Part shown: in pieces, positions 7,939 through 16,412 of the stretch
Position numbering within the stretch: the stretch's first letter is position 1
Layout of the letters: the number at the start of each line of letters is the position of its first letter
NCBI GenBank assembly: GCA_964575895.1
Contig: CAZNTE010000011.1
Location: 9,897 to 73,896 of the forward strand
Reading direction: 5' to 3'
Length of the DNA stretch: 64,000 nt
Source: Gudongella sp964575895
GTDB taxonomy: Bacteria; Bacillota; Clostridia; Tissierellales; Tissierellaceae
Made by a program: the position numbers and the translations under genes
Notes under the pieces: model-generated
Told to the model about the DNA's origin: nothing
Database searches by the model: none
Seen by the model: only the letters and a program-made list of their open reading frames with translations

Positions 7939-9297
7939 ATGGAAGCAGGTTTTGGTTCACTGATAGTAATGATTCTTAGTATTGTTTTATTAGTATTTTC
8001 AATTATGAAGCTAAAGGTTCACCCAGTATTCGCACTTATAATTGTAGCAGTTTTAGCAGCATTTGGTTTTGGATTCCCGATCCAAGATATTTTCTCAACG
8101 GTAACAGGTGGTTTTGGAGGTACAATAGGTAATATAGGTATTGTTATTATATTAGGTTGTTCTATCGGAGTTATCCTTGAAGAGACTGGTGGAGCAATGG
8201 TATTGGCTAATACAATCCTTAAGTGGGTTGGAAGAAAAAATTCTAAACTAGCAATGGCACTTACTGGATACTTAGTATCCATACCGGTATTTTCCGATTC
8301 AGCTATAGTAATAATGTCACCAGTAGCAAGGGCATTATCAGCTCGTGGGGGTATTCCACTAGTTGCACTACTAGGAGCTTTAAATGCTGGTATTATGGCA
8401 ACGCACACTATGGTTCCTCCTACTCCAGGTCCCATAGCAGCAGCTGGTACTCTTGGAGCAGACTTAGGATTCATGATAGTTCTTGGACTTATATCATCTG
8501 CAGCATATACCTTTGCTGGAAGTGCTTGGTGTAATAGTAAGTACATGCTAAACAAATATCCAGAACCAGCAGTTATGGACAATGTTGATTTAGCTGATGA
8601 ATCTAATTTTGAACTTAGTAATCCAGATGGTAGACCACTTCCAAATGCTGGTATGGCATTTGCAAGTATTCTAATTCCAGTATTATTGATTTGTATAAAT
8701 TCCTTCGGTACATTATTCCTTGAAGCTGATTCAGCTGTAAAACCGATTCTTGGATTTATAGGACATCCAATTTTTGCTTTATTTATTGGAGTTGTTATAG
8801 CTTTATTTATGGATAAAGATAGTATTAGCTTAACTATTTGGCAAAAATGGTTAAACATATCAGTTGAAAAATCAGGATTTATAATATTAGCGACAGGAGC
8901 TGCTGGAGCTTTCGGAGCTGTTTTAAGAGCTTCAGGAGTTGGCACATACTTGGGAGACCTAATAGCTACTACACCACTTCCTGCAGTATTTATACCATTC
9001 CTAGTATCATTATTATTGTCAGTAGCAAATGGTTCTGCAACAGTATCATTATTAACAGGATCAGCAATAATATTGCCACTAATGCCATCATTAGGATTAT
9101 CACCAGTTATTGCAGCTTTAGCAATAGCAGCTGGTTCATCTTTCTTCTACCATGCAAATGCAAGTCATTTCTGGGTAGTACTTAAATCAAATGGGGATCT
9201 TCCAATGAGACAAGGTTTCGATGTTGTGTCTATACCAACAGCATTGGGAAGTTTAGCAGCTATGGCTGTTGTATTTGTAATGTCATTCTTCTTCTAG
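7939..9297 (+). CDS. GntP-family permease (gluconate or related organic acid uptake)
   Basis: From ATG 7939 this is a 452-residue integral membrane protein, the usual length for GntP permeases, which import gluconate or related hydroxy acids with protons. Family segments include FGGTIGNIGIVIILGCSIG, PVFSDSAIVIMSP, THTMVPPTPGPIAAAG and ANGSATVSLLTGSA. About a dozen hydrophobic helices are present. The frame is open back to ATG 7813, but the added 42 residues are not membrane-like or family-like, and AGGGGGA (7924-7930) is well spaced for 7939. Substrate is not resolved. The upstream cupin gene and cre-like promoter fit carbon-source use. Confidence 0.9.
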   Translation: MEAGFGSLIVMILSIVLLVFSIMKLKVHPVFALIIVAVLAAFGFGFPIQDIFSTVTGGFGGTIGNIGIVIILGCSIGVILEETGGAMVLANTILKWVGRKNSKLAMALTGYLVSIPVFSDSAIVIMSPVARALSARGGIPLVALLGALNAGIMATHTMVPPTPGPIAAAGTLGADLGFMIVLGLISSAAYTFAGSAWCNSKYMLNKYPEPAVMDNVDLADESNFELSNPDGRPLPNAGMAFASILIPVLLICINSFGTLFLEADSAVKPILGFIGHPIFALFIGVVIALFMDKDSISLTIWQKWLNISVEKSGFIILATGAAGAFGAVLRASGVGTYLGDLIATTPLPAVFIPFLVSLLLSVANGSATVSLLTGSAIILPLMPSLGLSPVIAALAIAAGSSFFYHANASHFWVVLKSNGDLPMRQGFDVVSIPTALGSLAAMAVVFVMSFFF

Positions 9298-9310
9298 AGA
9301 AGTCCATAAA

Positions 9311-9342
9311 ACTCCTTAACTCTGGTTAAGGAGTTTTTTTTT
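9311..9342 (+). terminator. Strong intrinsic terminator after the GntP-type permease
   Basis: A perfect 10-bp stem (9311-9320 with 9325-9334, loop TCTG) is followed by nine T residues. Confidence 0.92.
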
Positions 9343-9385
9343 ATAAAAAAATATTACAAAAAGAAATAATTATTTTTAAAAAATG

Positions 9386-9414
9386 TTGACAACGATTTCA
9401 AAACGTGATAATGT
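9386..9414 (+). promoter_or_regulatory. Promoter of the fasciclin-protein gene
   Basis: TTGACA (9386-9391) is a perfect -35 box and TAATGT (9409-9414) lies 17 bases further on. The leader to the start codon is about 50 bases. Promoter strength and the perfect AGGAGG site suggest a well-expressed surface protein. Confidence 0.65.
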
Positions 9415-9469
9415 GGTTTTACAGAACACAATACGAAATTAAAATATAAAAATTTAGAGGAGGATCATC

Positions 9470-10516
9470 ATGAAAAAAGTATTAAGTATTTTATTAGCAG
9501 TATTATTATTAGTGAACATCCCAGTATTTGCAGAAGATCAGGATATAGTAGATATAGCAGTAGGAAACGAAGACTTCAGTATATTAGTGGCAGCATTGAC
9601 AGAGGCGGAATTAGTAGGAGCACTACAAGGTGAAGGACCATTCACAGTATTTGCACCAACAAATGAAGCATTTGGGGCATTATTGGCACAACTTGAAATA
9701 TCAGCAGAAGACTTATTGGCACATCCACAATTAAGTGAAGTATTATTATACCATGTAGTATCTGGAAAAGTAATGAGTACAGACCTAGTAAATGGTATGG
9801 AAGCTGAAACATTAAAAGGTGATACTATAAAAGTAGATTTAACAAATGGAGTAAAAATAAATGAATCCACAGTAGTATCAGCAGATATTGAAGCTACAAA
9901 CGGAGTTATCCATGTAATTGATTCAGTTTTAGTACCAGCAGATTTTGTACTAAATGCAGCAGAAGAAGCTGAAGGTCAAGACATTGTAGATATAGCAGTA
10001 GGAAATGAGGATTTTAGTATATTAGTGGCAGCATTGACAGAGGCAGAATTAGTAGGAGCACTACAAGGTGAAGGACCATTCACAGTATTTGCACCAACAA
10101 ATGAAGCATTTGGGGCATTATTGGCACAACTTGAAATATCAGCAGAAGACTTATTGGCACATCCACAATTAAGTGAAGTATTATTATACCATGTAGTATC
10201 TGGAAAAGTAATGAGTACAGACCTAGTAAATGGTATGGAAGCTGAAACATTAAAAGGTGATACTATAAAAGTAGATTTAACAAATGGAGTAAAAATAAAT
10301 GAATCCACAGTAGTATCAGCAGATATTGAAGCTACAAACGGAGTTATCCATGTAATTGATTCAGTTTTAGTACCAGCAGATTTTGTACTAAGTGCAGAAG
10401 AAGAAGCTATGGTTGTACTTCCAAGTACTGGTTCAAATGATTTGACTCCAATATTTGGAATAGGTATAATAGCTATAGTAGGTTTAGTAACATTAAGAAA
10501 GAGAATATTCGGATAA
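9470..10516 (+). CDS. Sortase-anchored surface protein with two near-identical fasciclin (FAS1) domains
   Basis: This 348-residue protein has a signal peptide ending near VFA (residue 22), two FAS1 domains (about residues 24-162 and 170-308), and a C-terminal LPSTG motif followed by a hydrophobic helix and an RKRIFG tail. That is the layout of a sortase substrate attached to peptidoglycan. FAS1 domains mediate adhesion or matrix contacts; the conserved cores FTVFAPTNEAF and VLLYHVVSGK are present twice. The copies differ by only a few residues at their outer edges and share a 346-bp identical DNA stretch. It starts at ATG 9470 behind AGGAGG. The gene for an XRE-B12 regulator begins 13 bases after the stop. 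No sortase gene is in the window. Confidence 0.9.
   Translation: MKKVLSILLAVLLLVNIPVFAEDQDIVDIAVGNEDFSILVAALTEAELVGALQGEGPFTVFAPTNEAFGALLAQLEISAEDLLAHPQLSEVLLYHVVSGKVMSTDLVNGMEAETLKGDTIKVDLTNGVKINESTVVSADIEATNGVIHVIDSVLVPADFVLNAAEEAEGQDIVDIAVGNEDFSILVAALTEAELVGALQGEGPFTVFAPTNEAFGALLAQLEISAEDLLAHPQLSEVLLYHVVSGKVMSTDLVNGMEAETLKGDTIKVDLTNGVKINESTVVSADIEATNGVIHVIDSVLVPADFVLSAEEEAMVVLPSTGSNDLTPIFGIGIIAIVGLVTLRKRIFG
9541..10391 (+). repeat. Tandem 438-bp direct repeat encoding the two FAS1 domains
   Basis: Two copies with a 438-bp period (about 9541-9953 and 9979-10391). Bases 9608-9953 and 10046-10391 read identically (346 bp). The eight differences I counted all lie in the first 70 bases of the unit and are synonymous. 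This points to a recent duplication or to gene conversion that stopped at the 5' edge. Confidence 0.9.
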
Positions 10517-10529
10517 GGCAGGTGCTATA

Positions 10530-11411
10530 ATGAGCAGCTTTGGAGAAAGATTAAAAAAAGCTAGAATTACAAAGGGAATAACACAAAAAGAGCTTTCCCA
10601 AAAATTAGGAGTTGCTCAATCTACCATTGCTAATTATGAGAAAAACACAAGATTTCCAGGGAATGAGTTGCTAAAGGAGATTTCTGAATATCTACAAGTA
10701 AGTTTAGATTTCCTTATGGGGATAGATTTAAATGATTCATCTCAATATGATTATATTGAAATTGATCACGATAAAATAGTAAATGAATTCCTTGGAATGT
10801 TGTTGATTGGAGATTCTAATAAAGCTAAGAGAATAATTAAAAATAATCATGACAAAGGTTTAGATCTATTGAATATGATAATCAAAGTTTTTATACCAAC
10901 GCTTATTAGAATTGGAGATCTTTGGGAAAGGAATGAAATTTCAGTAGCTCAAGAACACTATTCATCTGCATTAATAGAAAAGCTATTGGATTATCTATCC
11001 GAGTTAGAACCTGTAAATGAGCAGAGAGTTTTTAAAGCATTATTTATGGTACCGGGGGGAGAAGAACACACCCTATCCTTAAAAATGGCAGCTGAGTTTT
11101 TTAGAAGAAAGGGTTGGAGTATAATATTTATAGGTAGAAGTATACCATTGGAAAGTTTAGTTAGGATAGTAAAAGATAGAAAACCAGATTTATTGGTACT
11201 TTCAGTTCTTACAAAGGCTGGATCAAACAGCTGTGGATATTTAGTACAAGCCTTAAAATCAGAGCTAGATTCTACGAAACCATATATATTAGTTGGAGGT
11301 AGAGGTATTGATTCCAAGATTGAGGCTATAGATATAATTGGATCTGATTTTTATATAGAATCATTACTAGACCTAAAAGAAGAGATAATTAGAATAGAAG
11401 AAATGATATAA
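10530..11411 (+). CDS. XRE-family regulator with CarH-like cobalamin-binding sensor module
   Basis: This 293-residue protein joins an N-terminal XRE helix-turn-helix (about residues 1-65, LGVAQSTIANYEKNTRFP) to a helical cap (about 80-160) and a B12-binding Rossmann domain (about 167-290). The cap has W132, nine residues, then E142-H143, exactly the W-x9-EH motif of the light-sensing AdoCbl proteins CarH and LitR. The cobalt-ligand motif is E178-x-H180-x-x-S183, so the final Gly of the usual E/DxHxxG is Ser. CarH proteins use a MerR-type DNA-binding domain; here an XRE domain takes its place. It starts 13 bases after the fasciclin gene, so it shares its transcript and may control it. Light or B12 sensing is inference. 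Confidence 0.85.
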   Translation: MSSFGERLKKARITKGITQKELSQKLGVAQSTIANYEKNTRFPGNELLKEISEYLQVSLDFLMGIDLNDSSQYDYIEIDHDKIVNEFLGMLLIGDSNKAKRIIKNNHDKGLDLLNMIIKVFIPTLIRIGDLWERNEISVAQEHYSSALIEKLLDYLSELEPVNEQRVFKALFMVPGGEEHTLSLKMAAEFFRRKGWSIIFIGRSIPLESLVRIVKDRKPDLLVLSVLTKAGSNSCGYLVQALKSELDSTKPYILVGGRGIDSKIEAIDIIGSDFYIESLLDLKEEIIRIEEMI

Positions 11412-11446
11412 TGACAATAGCCCTTAGGGGCTGTTGTCAATTTTTT
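11412..11446 (+). terminator. Intrinsic terminator after the XRE-B12 regulator
   Basis: A long stem (11412-11423 with 11427-11439, one bulge) is followed by ATTTTTT, directly after the stop codon. It ends the fasciclin-regulator unit. Confidence 0.85.
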
Positions 11447-11480
11447 AAATTTGATTAAATGTATTTAAGGAGTGGTTAAG

Positions 11481-12212
11481 ATGACACAAGATAAATATAA
11501 AGAATTAGCTCAGGAGATAATGAAATCAGAATATACTGTTGTACTAACTGGCGCAGGAATGTCTACAGAAAGCGGTCTATCTGACTTTAGATCTCCTACA
11601 GGGATATGGAAAGAGTTTGATCCAATGAAGGTTGCAACTATTAATGCTCTTGTAAATGATTATGATAATTTTCATAAATTTTACACATTAAGAGGAAAAT
11701 CTAACACTACGGCTATGCCCCATGAAGGACATTATATACTTGCCAAATGGGAAGAGCTTGGATTACTAAAATCAGTAATAACTCAAAATGTAGATGATTT
11801 TCACAAGGTAGCTGGCAGTAAAAATGTATTTAATATTCATGGATCAATTAGAGAGTTTAAGTGTTTTTCATGTGGGAAAGAAGCCACAAAAACTGAGTTT
11901 ATTGACAGAGTACCATGTGAGAATTGTGGTGGAAAACTTAGACCTGGGATAGTTTTATTTGGAGAGGCATTGCCCTCTTATGAATTGGAAAAGTCTATTG
12001 AAGAAGTAAAAAAGGCTGATTTAGTACTTATAATAGGCACTAGTTTGACAGTCTATCCAGCGGCTGGAATCCATAATAGAACATCAGGAAAAGTAGTTTA
12101 CATAAATGATGTAAACGAAAGTAGAAAGAAGTTTCACATGGTTATTATTGGTAAAGCTGGGGAAGTGTTAAAAAAAGTTAATGATGAAATTCTACTATTA
12201 AATAAATCTTAG
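11481..12212 (+). CDS. Sirtuin, NAD-dependent protein deacylase
   Basis: This 243-residue protein has the full sirtuin set: GAGMSTESGLSDFRS for NAD binding, TQNVD (101-105), catalytic H120 in NIHGS, a zinc site of four Cys (C128, C131, C146, C149), the GIVLFGEALP loop and GTSLTVYPA. It removes acetyl or other acyl groups from lysine using NAD. The frame is open to GTG 11472, but AAGGAG (11467-11472) overlaps that codon, so ATG 11481 is the start. It precedes a two-component system by about 50 bases with no clear terminator between. Targets are unknown. Confidence 0.94.
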   Translation: MTQDKYKELAQEIMKSEYTVVLTGAGMSTESGLSDFRSPTGIWKEFDPMKVATINALVNDYDNFHKFYTLRGKSNTTAMPHEGHYILAKWEELGLLKSVITQNVDDFHKVAGSKNVFNIHGSIREFKCFSCGKEATKTEFIDRVPCENCGGKLRPGIVLFGEALPSYELEKSIEEVKKADLVLIIGTSLTVYPAAGIHNRTSGKVVYINDVNESRKKFHMVIIGKAGEVLKKVNDEILLLNKS

Positions 12213-12264
12213 ATTTCATACAATTATCACATATATTTGGTATTCTTATTGTGAGGTGTTTAGT

Positions 12265-12936
12265 ATGATTAAGTTATTGATTGCAGATGATGAAGAACGT
12301 ATAAGAGAAGTCATAAAAGAATATGCAGAATTTGAAGGTTATACTGTGGATGAGGCTAAAGATGGAATGGAAGCCATACAAAAAAATCAGGAGAACCAAT
12401 ATGATTTAATCCTTATGGATGTCATGATGCCAAAATTAGATGGGTTTTCAGCTGTAAAGGAAATTAGAAAAACCAGTAATACTCCTGTTCTAATGCTTTC
12501 TGCAAGAGGTGAAGAATACGACAAATTATTTGGTTTTGAATTAGGTGTTGATGATTATGTGGTAAAGCCATTTTCACCAAAGGAAGTAATGGCAAGAATA
12601 AATGCTATTATAAACAGAAGCAAACAAAAGGAAAACAATAAAATTTTAGAGTTTACTGGACTAAAAATAGATTTAGATGGTATGGATGTTTATGTAGATG
12701 ACAGAAAGATTGACTTAACCCCAAAGGAATATGAGCTTTTAGTTTACTTAGCTCTTAACAGGAATAAAGCTATGCCTAGAGAAAAGCTTTTAAAGGAAGT
12801 ATGGGGATATGATTTCTACGGCGATGATAGAACTATAGATACCCACATTAAGATGCTTAGGAATAACATAGAGCCTTACAGAGACTATATTGTAACTCTT
12901 AGGGGTGTTGGGTACAAATTTGAGTATAAGGATTAG
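12265..12936 (+). CDS. OmpR-family response regulator
   Basis: This 223-residue protein has an N-terminal receiver domain with acidic D8-D9, phosphorylated D52 (ILMDVMMPKLDG) and the switch Lys in VVKPFSP, then a C-terminal winged helix of the OmpR/PhoB type ending in LRGVGYKFE. It binds DNA when phosphorylated by the kinase encoded next. ATG 12265, six bases after GAGGTG (12253-12258), is preferred over GTG 12256, which lies in that ribosome site. The stop codon overlaps the kinase start by one base. The regulon is not evident. Confidence 0.95.
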   Translation: MIKLLIADDEERIREVIKEYAEFEGYTVDEAKDGMEAIQKNQENQYDLILMDVMMPKLDGFSAVKEIRKTSNTPVLMLSARGEEYDKLFGFELGVDDYVVKPFSPKEVMARINAIINRSKQKENNKILEFTGLKIDLDGMDVYVDDRKIDLTPKEYELLVYLALNRNKAMPREKLLKEVWGYDFYGDDRTIDTHIKMLRNNIEPYRDYIVTLRGVGYKFEYKD

Positions 12937-14393
12937 TGATTAGAGTGTATAAATCTACCTTTGATAAAAAGACATTAAACTTCAAATTATGGACTTATTT
13001 TATAGGCCTAGTATCTATAATACTAATTACCCTATGGTTATTACAAATCGTCTTTATCAATAGTTTCTATGAGAATATGAAGATGAGAGAAATTAAAAAA
13101 GTAGGGGATCAACTTGTTGACCAATATTCAAGTGAGAGTTTTGAAGATATATTAATTGAAAAGGCTTTATCTGAAGGCATATCTATTAATATTTTAGATG
13201 ATACAGGTAGGTTAGTTTTTCCACTGGAGTTTTTTGATATTATTAGACAACCGAGACTTGAAACAAATACTTTCTCAGAACTATTGACAAATCTATATAA
13301 GTCAAATGATAATACAACCTTATACACACGTGCTGATGATAGAATTGAATTCCCCATATTAACCTATGGGGCAATATTAGAAAACGAACAAGGCTCAAAT
13401 TATTTCTTGTACATTAACACAGTACTTGAACCAATAGATTCCACTGTTAATGTCATACAAAATCAGTTAATTATTATTAGTATATTAGCATTTCTTTTGG
13501 CAATTGGATTAAGTGTTATCATCTCTAGAAAGCTTAGCAAACCAATTGTTCAAATAACAGATCAAGCAAAGAATTTGATGATAGGGAATTATGATGTTGA
13601 CTTTGAAAAAGGTTACTATAGAGAAATTGATAATCTAGCAGATACTCTCAATCAGACAACAAGGGAGCTTCAAAGGACGCGGGAGTTAAGACAAGACTTA
13701 ATGGCTAACATGACTCATGATCTAAAGACTCCCCTAACTCTAATAAAATCCTATGGGGAAATGATAAGAGATATTTCCGGAGATGATAAGATTAAAAGAG
13801 ATTACCATTTGGGGATCATAATTGATGAGACAGATAGATTAACTAATTTTGTAGATGATATGTTAGATTTATCTAAAGTTCAATCTGGGTTAAAATCTTT
13901 AGATATGAAGGAATTTGATATTTATAAGTGTGTGGAGAAAGTTCTGAAACGATTTAATTACTTTGTTGAAAAAGAAAATTTTGAAATTAGATTAAATAAA
14001 AAGGGAGATACTATGGTCATAGGAGATGAACCAAAGGTTGAACAAGCATTGTATAATATTATTATCAATGCTATAAATTATTCCCTTGAGGAAAAAATTG
14101 TAAGAATTAATGTGGAAGAAATTGAAGATAAGTGGGTAAGCGTATCAGTAATTGATAAAGGTGAAGGCATACCTGAAGAAGAACTTAATCTAATTTGGGA
14201 TAGATATTACAGAGGAGGTAAAGATCATACTAGAGGAAAAGCTGGATCTGGAATCGGTCTTGCTATTGTAAAAACCATAGTTAATGCCCATGGTGGTAGA
14301 TGTTTTGTAGAAAGTAGTATAGGAAAAGGCAGTACATTTATCCTGCAGTTTATTAAATCAAATAATAAAAAAATTGATGGGGATAGGACTTAA
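12936..14393 (+). CDS. Membrane sensor histidine kinase
   Basis: This protein of about 485 residues has TM1 (about 20-42), an external sensor loop of about 135 residues, TM2 (about 178-197), HAMP (about 198-250), HisKA with phosphorylated H261 in MTHDLKTPLT, and an ATPase domain with N box NIIINAINYS, G1 DKGEGIP and G2 GSGIGLAI. It senses an unknown external signal and phosphorylates the response regulator upstream. GTG 12936 overlaps that gene's stop; AAGGA (12928-12932) is close to it, and GTG 12945 is an in-frame alternative. A terminator follows, so sirtuin, regulator and kinase may form one unit. Confidence 0.94.
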   Translation: MIRVYKSTFDKKTLNFKLWTYFIGLVSIILITLWLLQIVFINSFYENMKMREIKKVGDQLVDQYSSESFEDILIEKALSEGISINILDDTGRLVFPLEFFDIIRQPRLETNTFSELLTNLYKSNDNTTLYTRADDRIEFPILTYGAILENEQGSNYFLYINTVLEPIDSTVNVIQNQLIIISILAFLLAIGLSVIISRKLSKPIVQITDQAKNLMIGNYDVDFEKGYYREIDNLADTLNQTTRELQRTRELRQDLMANMTHDLKTPLTLIKSYGEMIRDISGDDKIKRDYHLGIIIDETDRLTNFVDDMLDLSKVQSGLKSLDMKEFDIYKCVEKVLKRFNYFVEKENFEIRLNKKGDTMVIGDEPKVEQALYNIIINAINYSLEEKIVRINVEEIEDKWVSVSVIDKGEGIPEEELNLIWDRYYRGGKDHTRGKAGSGIGLAIVKTIVNAHGGRCFVESSIGKGSTFILQFIKSNNKKIDGDRT

Positions 14394-14416
14394 ATAGAGT
14401 TTAATTAGAAAAAATT

Positions 14417-14448
14417 AGCATTTAATGTATTTGCATTAAGTGCTTTTT
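14417..14448 (+). terminator. Intrinsic terminator after the histidine kinase
   Basis: An 11-bp stem (14417-14427 with 14434-14444, one G-T pair) is followed by a run of T residues. Confidence 0.85.
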
Positions 14449-14479
14449 CTTTAGTTTACATCAATAGAAACATTTTTTA

Positions 14480-14488
14480 TGCTACAAT
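14480..14488 (+). promoter_or_regulatory. Extended -10 promoter element for the 127-residue membrane protein
   Basis: TGCTACAAT fits the extended -10 pattern TGnTATAAT with one mismatch. The nearest -35-like box, TTTACA (14455-14460), is 22 bases away, so the extended -10 would carry the promoter. Confidence 0.4.
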
Positions 14489-14517
14489 AAGAAGAAGAAA
14501 AGATTGGGGTTGAATAT

Positions 14518-14901
14518 ATGTCTATAACAATTTATAGGAAAACTGGATGGATGGGATCAGGCTCAAAAATTGACATAAAGATGAATGGAGAAAAAATAGG
14601 AAGAATTGAAGAAAATCAAGAAGTAGTTGTTAATCTTTCTGAGAGAAATGGGACAATAAAAGTTACACAATGGGGAATCAAAAGTAATGAACTAGAAGTT
14701 CAAGATGGAGATAGGGTAAAAATCAAACCAACACCATTTTACATAGCTAGCATGCCTTTGATTTTACTCTTAAATTTTATGAATATATTCATACATGATT
14801 TTGAATACAAAACTGTAGTTTTTTTGATGATTCTATTCTTTATAGTTTTTTCAATGTATTATTTTAATATGTTCAACTTAGAATTAGTTGAAGATAAATA
14901 A
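14518..14901 (+). CDS. Unknown membrane protein with N-terminal beta-rich domain
   Basis: I do not recognise this 127-residue protein. Residues 1-75 are polar and beta-rich with a short repeated rhythm (KIDIKMNGEKIGRI, EVQDGDRVKI), reminiscent of PEGA-like ligand or wall contact domains. Two hydrophobic helices follow (about 78-92 and 98-118), with a short acidic tail. It has a GGGG-type ribosome site before ATG 14518 and lies alone between a terminator and another unknown gene. No function is assigned. Confidence 0.65.
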   Translation: MSITIYRKTGWMGSGSKIDIKMNGEKIGRIEENQEVVVNLSERNGTIKVTQWGIKSNELEVQDGDRVKIKPTPFYIASMPLILLLNFMNIFIHDFEYKTVVFLMILFFIVFSMYYFNMFNLELVEDK

Positions 14902-15057
14902 TCCTCCGTAGAAATATGGAAAGACTAATATGTTAGATAATATATAATTACTTATAAACATAGGTTTTAGGTGTTAAACACTACTTATAAAGACGCGGGT
15001 ATTTCATACCAGTAGATAAGTGTGCAACTAAAATATATATTAAGAAGGTGTTAAAAA
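14902..15057. other. Intergenic region without recognised element
   Basis: The 156 bases hold no credible open frame. A GAAGGTG ribosome site at the right end serves the next gene. I see no terminator with a T run. Confidence 0.4.
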
Positions 15058-15585
15058 ATGATAAAAAAAGCAAAAAAGAAATATATAGCTATTGCAATCA
15101 TAGTCTTTATTTGCATCCTGTTAGCAACTTATTTTAGACCAAGAACATTGTTTGATACACTAGGACTAGAAGATTTGGAATCCAATGTAATTATCTATTG
15201 TGGTCTTCATGATATTTCTCAAGCAAATAATGAAAATTGGTCTGGTACAGCATCTGAATTGTTAGGACAGTCAAATGAATTATTTGGGCCCTTGTTTCAG
15301 GAAGTTACATTATCCGGACCAGTCTTTTATAAGAAGGCCGTGATAAATCCTGATTTAGTTAACTTATATGTTTCATTGCCAAAAGAGGATGGGATCTATC
15401 AACCAAGGACTGTTGAATTAATTCTATCCTATGGGGATAATTCCGATAAATATTCTGCTTTTATAAATATAGATAATAGGGGGTATTTTGTGACTTCAGG
15501 CAAATCCGTTATTGCCTCGTTTATTCAGAAGGCTAGAAACAATTATACAGATTCTTCCTTATTACCTTTAGGAGTCGTCGATTGA
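15058..15585 (+). CDS. Unknown exported or membrane-anchored protein
   Basis: This 175-residue protein begins with a lysine-rich stretch and one hydrophobic helix (about residues 9-26), with no lipobox, so it is probably anchored with the rest outside. The outer part has no motif I recognise; it is rich in beta-type segments such as VNLYVSLPKEDG and VELILSYGDNSDKYSAFINI, and carries a single Cys. It starts at ATG 15058 behind AGAAGGTG. It follows the other unknown membrane protein in the same direction, but 156 bases apart, so a functional link is only possible. Confidence 0.6.
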   Translation: MIKKAKKKYIAIAIIVFICILLATYFRPRTLFDTLGLEDLESNVIIYCGLHDISQANNENWSGTASELLGQSNELFGPLFQEVTLSGPVFYKKAVINPDLVNLYVSLPKEDGIYQPRTVELILSYGDNSDKYSAFINIDNRGYFVTSGKSVIASFIQKARNNYTDSSLLPLGVVD

Positions 15586-15662
15586 TAGATAAACTTCTAT
15601 TTACTAAAGCCAGGCTCATTTAATGAAATAAATCAAAGCATAATGTAGGTGGATAGTGTGTT

Positions 15663-15687
15663 CACAAGACACATCAATTATCTTGTG
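15663..15687. repeat. Inverted repeat in the gap before the HD-domain gene
   Basis: CACAAGA (15663-15669) and TCTTGTG (15681-15687) form a 7-bp stem with an 11-base loop and no T run. The surrounding 224-base gap (15586-15809) has no open frame I can support. Confidence 0.3.
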
Positions 15688-15809
15688 TGCAATAAAATCA
15701 CAATGTTTAAGAAGATGTATATTTAGAAAATATAAAGAGTAATAGGTTTGCTTGTTTTTTTATGCTATATTGGATAAAATATATATAAAAGCAGAAAGAA
15801 GGGATTTGC

Positions 15810-16388
15810 GTGGGAGATTATAGACCAACAAGAGAAGATGCATGGAACCTTTTAAATAAGTATGTGAAAAATGAAAGTCAGATTAAACATGCTTTAGCTG
15901 TGGAAGCAGCAATGGTTCATTTTGCAAAATTATACAATGAAGATGTTGAAAAATGGGGAGTAGTAGGTTTAATACATGATTTAGACTATGACCAATACCC
16001 TGATGAACATTGTAAGATAACAGAACAGTTACTTAGAGAAGAGAATTGGCCGGAGGATTATATTAGAGGAGTTTTAAGCCACGGCTGGAAATTATGTACT
16101 GACGTAGAGCCTAAGGAAACTATGGAAAAAGTAATATACACAGTAGATGAATTAACCGGATTAATTGCTGCCACTGCCTTAATGAGACCAAGTAAGTCAA
16201 TTATGGACATGGAAGCAAAGAGTGTTAAGAAAAAATGGGGTCAAAAATCATTTGCAGCTGGAGTAGACAGAAGTGTAATTGAAGATGGAGCAAGTATGAT
16301 GGATATGGAATTAAAAGATATCATACATGAAACCATCCTAGGAATGAGAGAAGTTGCAGAAGAAATTGGATTAAAGGGAGACCTGTAA
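15810..16388 (+). CDS. HD-domain phosphohydrolase
   Basis: This 192-residue cytoplasmic protein has an HDIG-type domain. Visible metal ligands are H in KHALAVEAAM, the HD pair in GLIHDLDYDQYPDEH, and later conserved residues around SHGWKLC. Such proteins hydrolyse nucleotides or other phosphate esters; the substrate is unknown. GTG 15810 follows GAAGGGAT. The gene ends 24 bases before tryptophanase, and no terminator lies between, so they are probably co-transcribed. A role for it in tryptophan breakdown is not established. Confidence 0.85.
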   Translation: MGDYRPTREDAWNLLNKYVKNESQIKHALAVEAAMVHFAKLYNEDVEKWGVVGLIHDLDYDQYPDEHCKITEQLLREENWPEDYIRGVLSHGWKLCTDVEPKETMEKVIYTVDELTGLIAATALMRPSKSIMDMEAKSVKKKWGQKSFAAGVDRSVIEDGASMMDMELKDIIHETILGMREVAEEIGLKGDL

Positions 16389-16412
16389 TTATAAATATTC
16401 GGAGGTGCTAGG

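Noticed and set aside
8019..8945. 308-codon open frame on the minus strand
   Set aside because: It is a shadow of the permease gene; the AT-biased third positions of the real gene keep the opposite strand open.
9538..10308. Two identical minus-strand open frames of 110 codons
   Set aside because: They mirror the duplicated FAS1 coding DNA and have no ribosome site.
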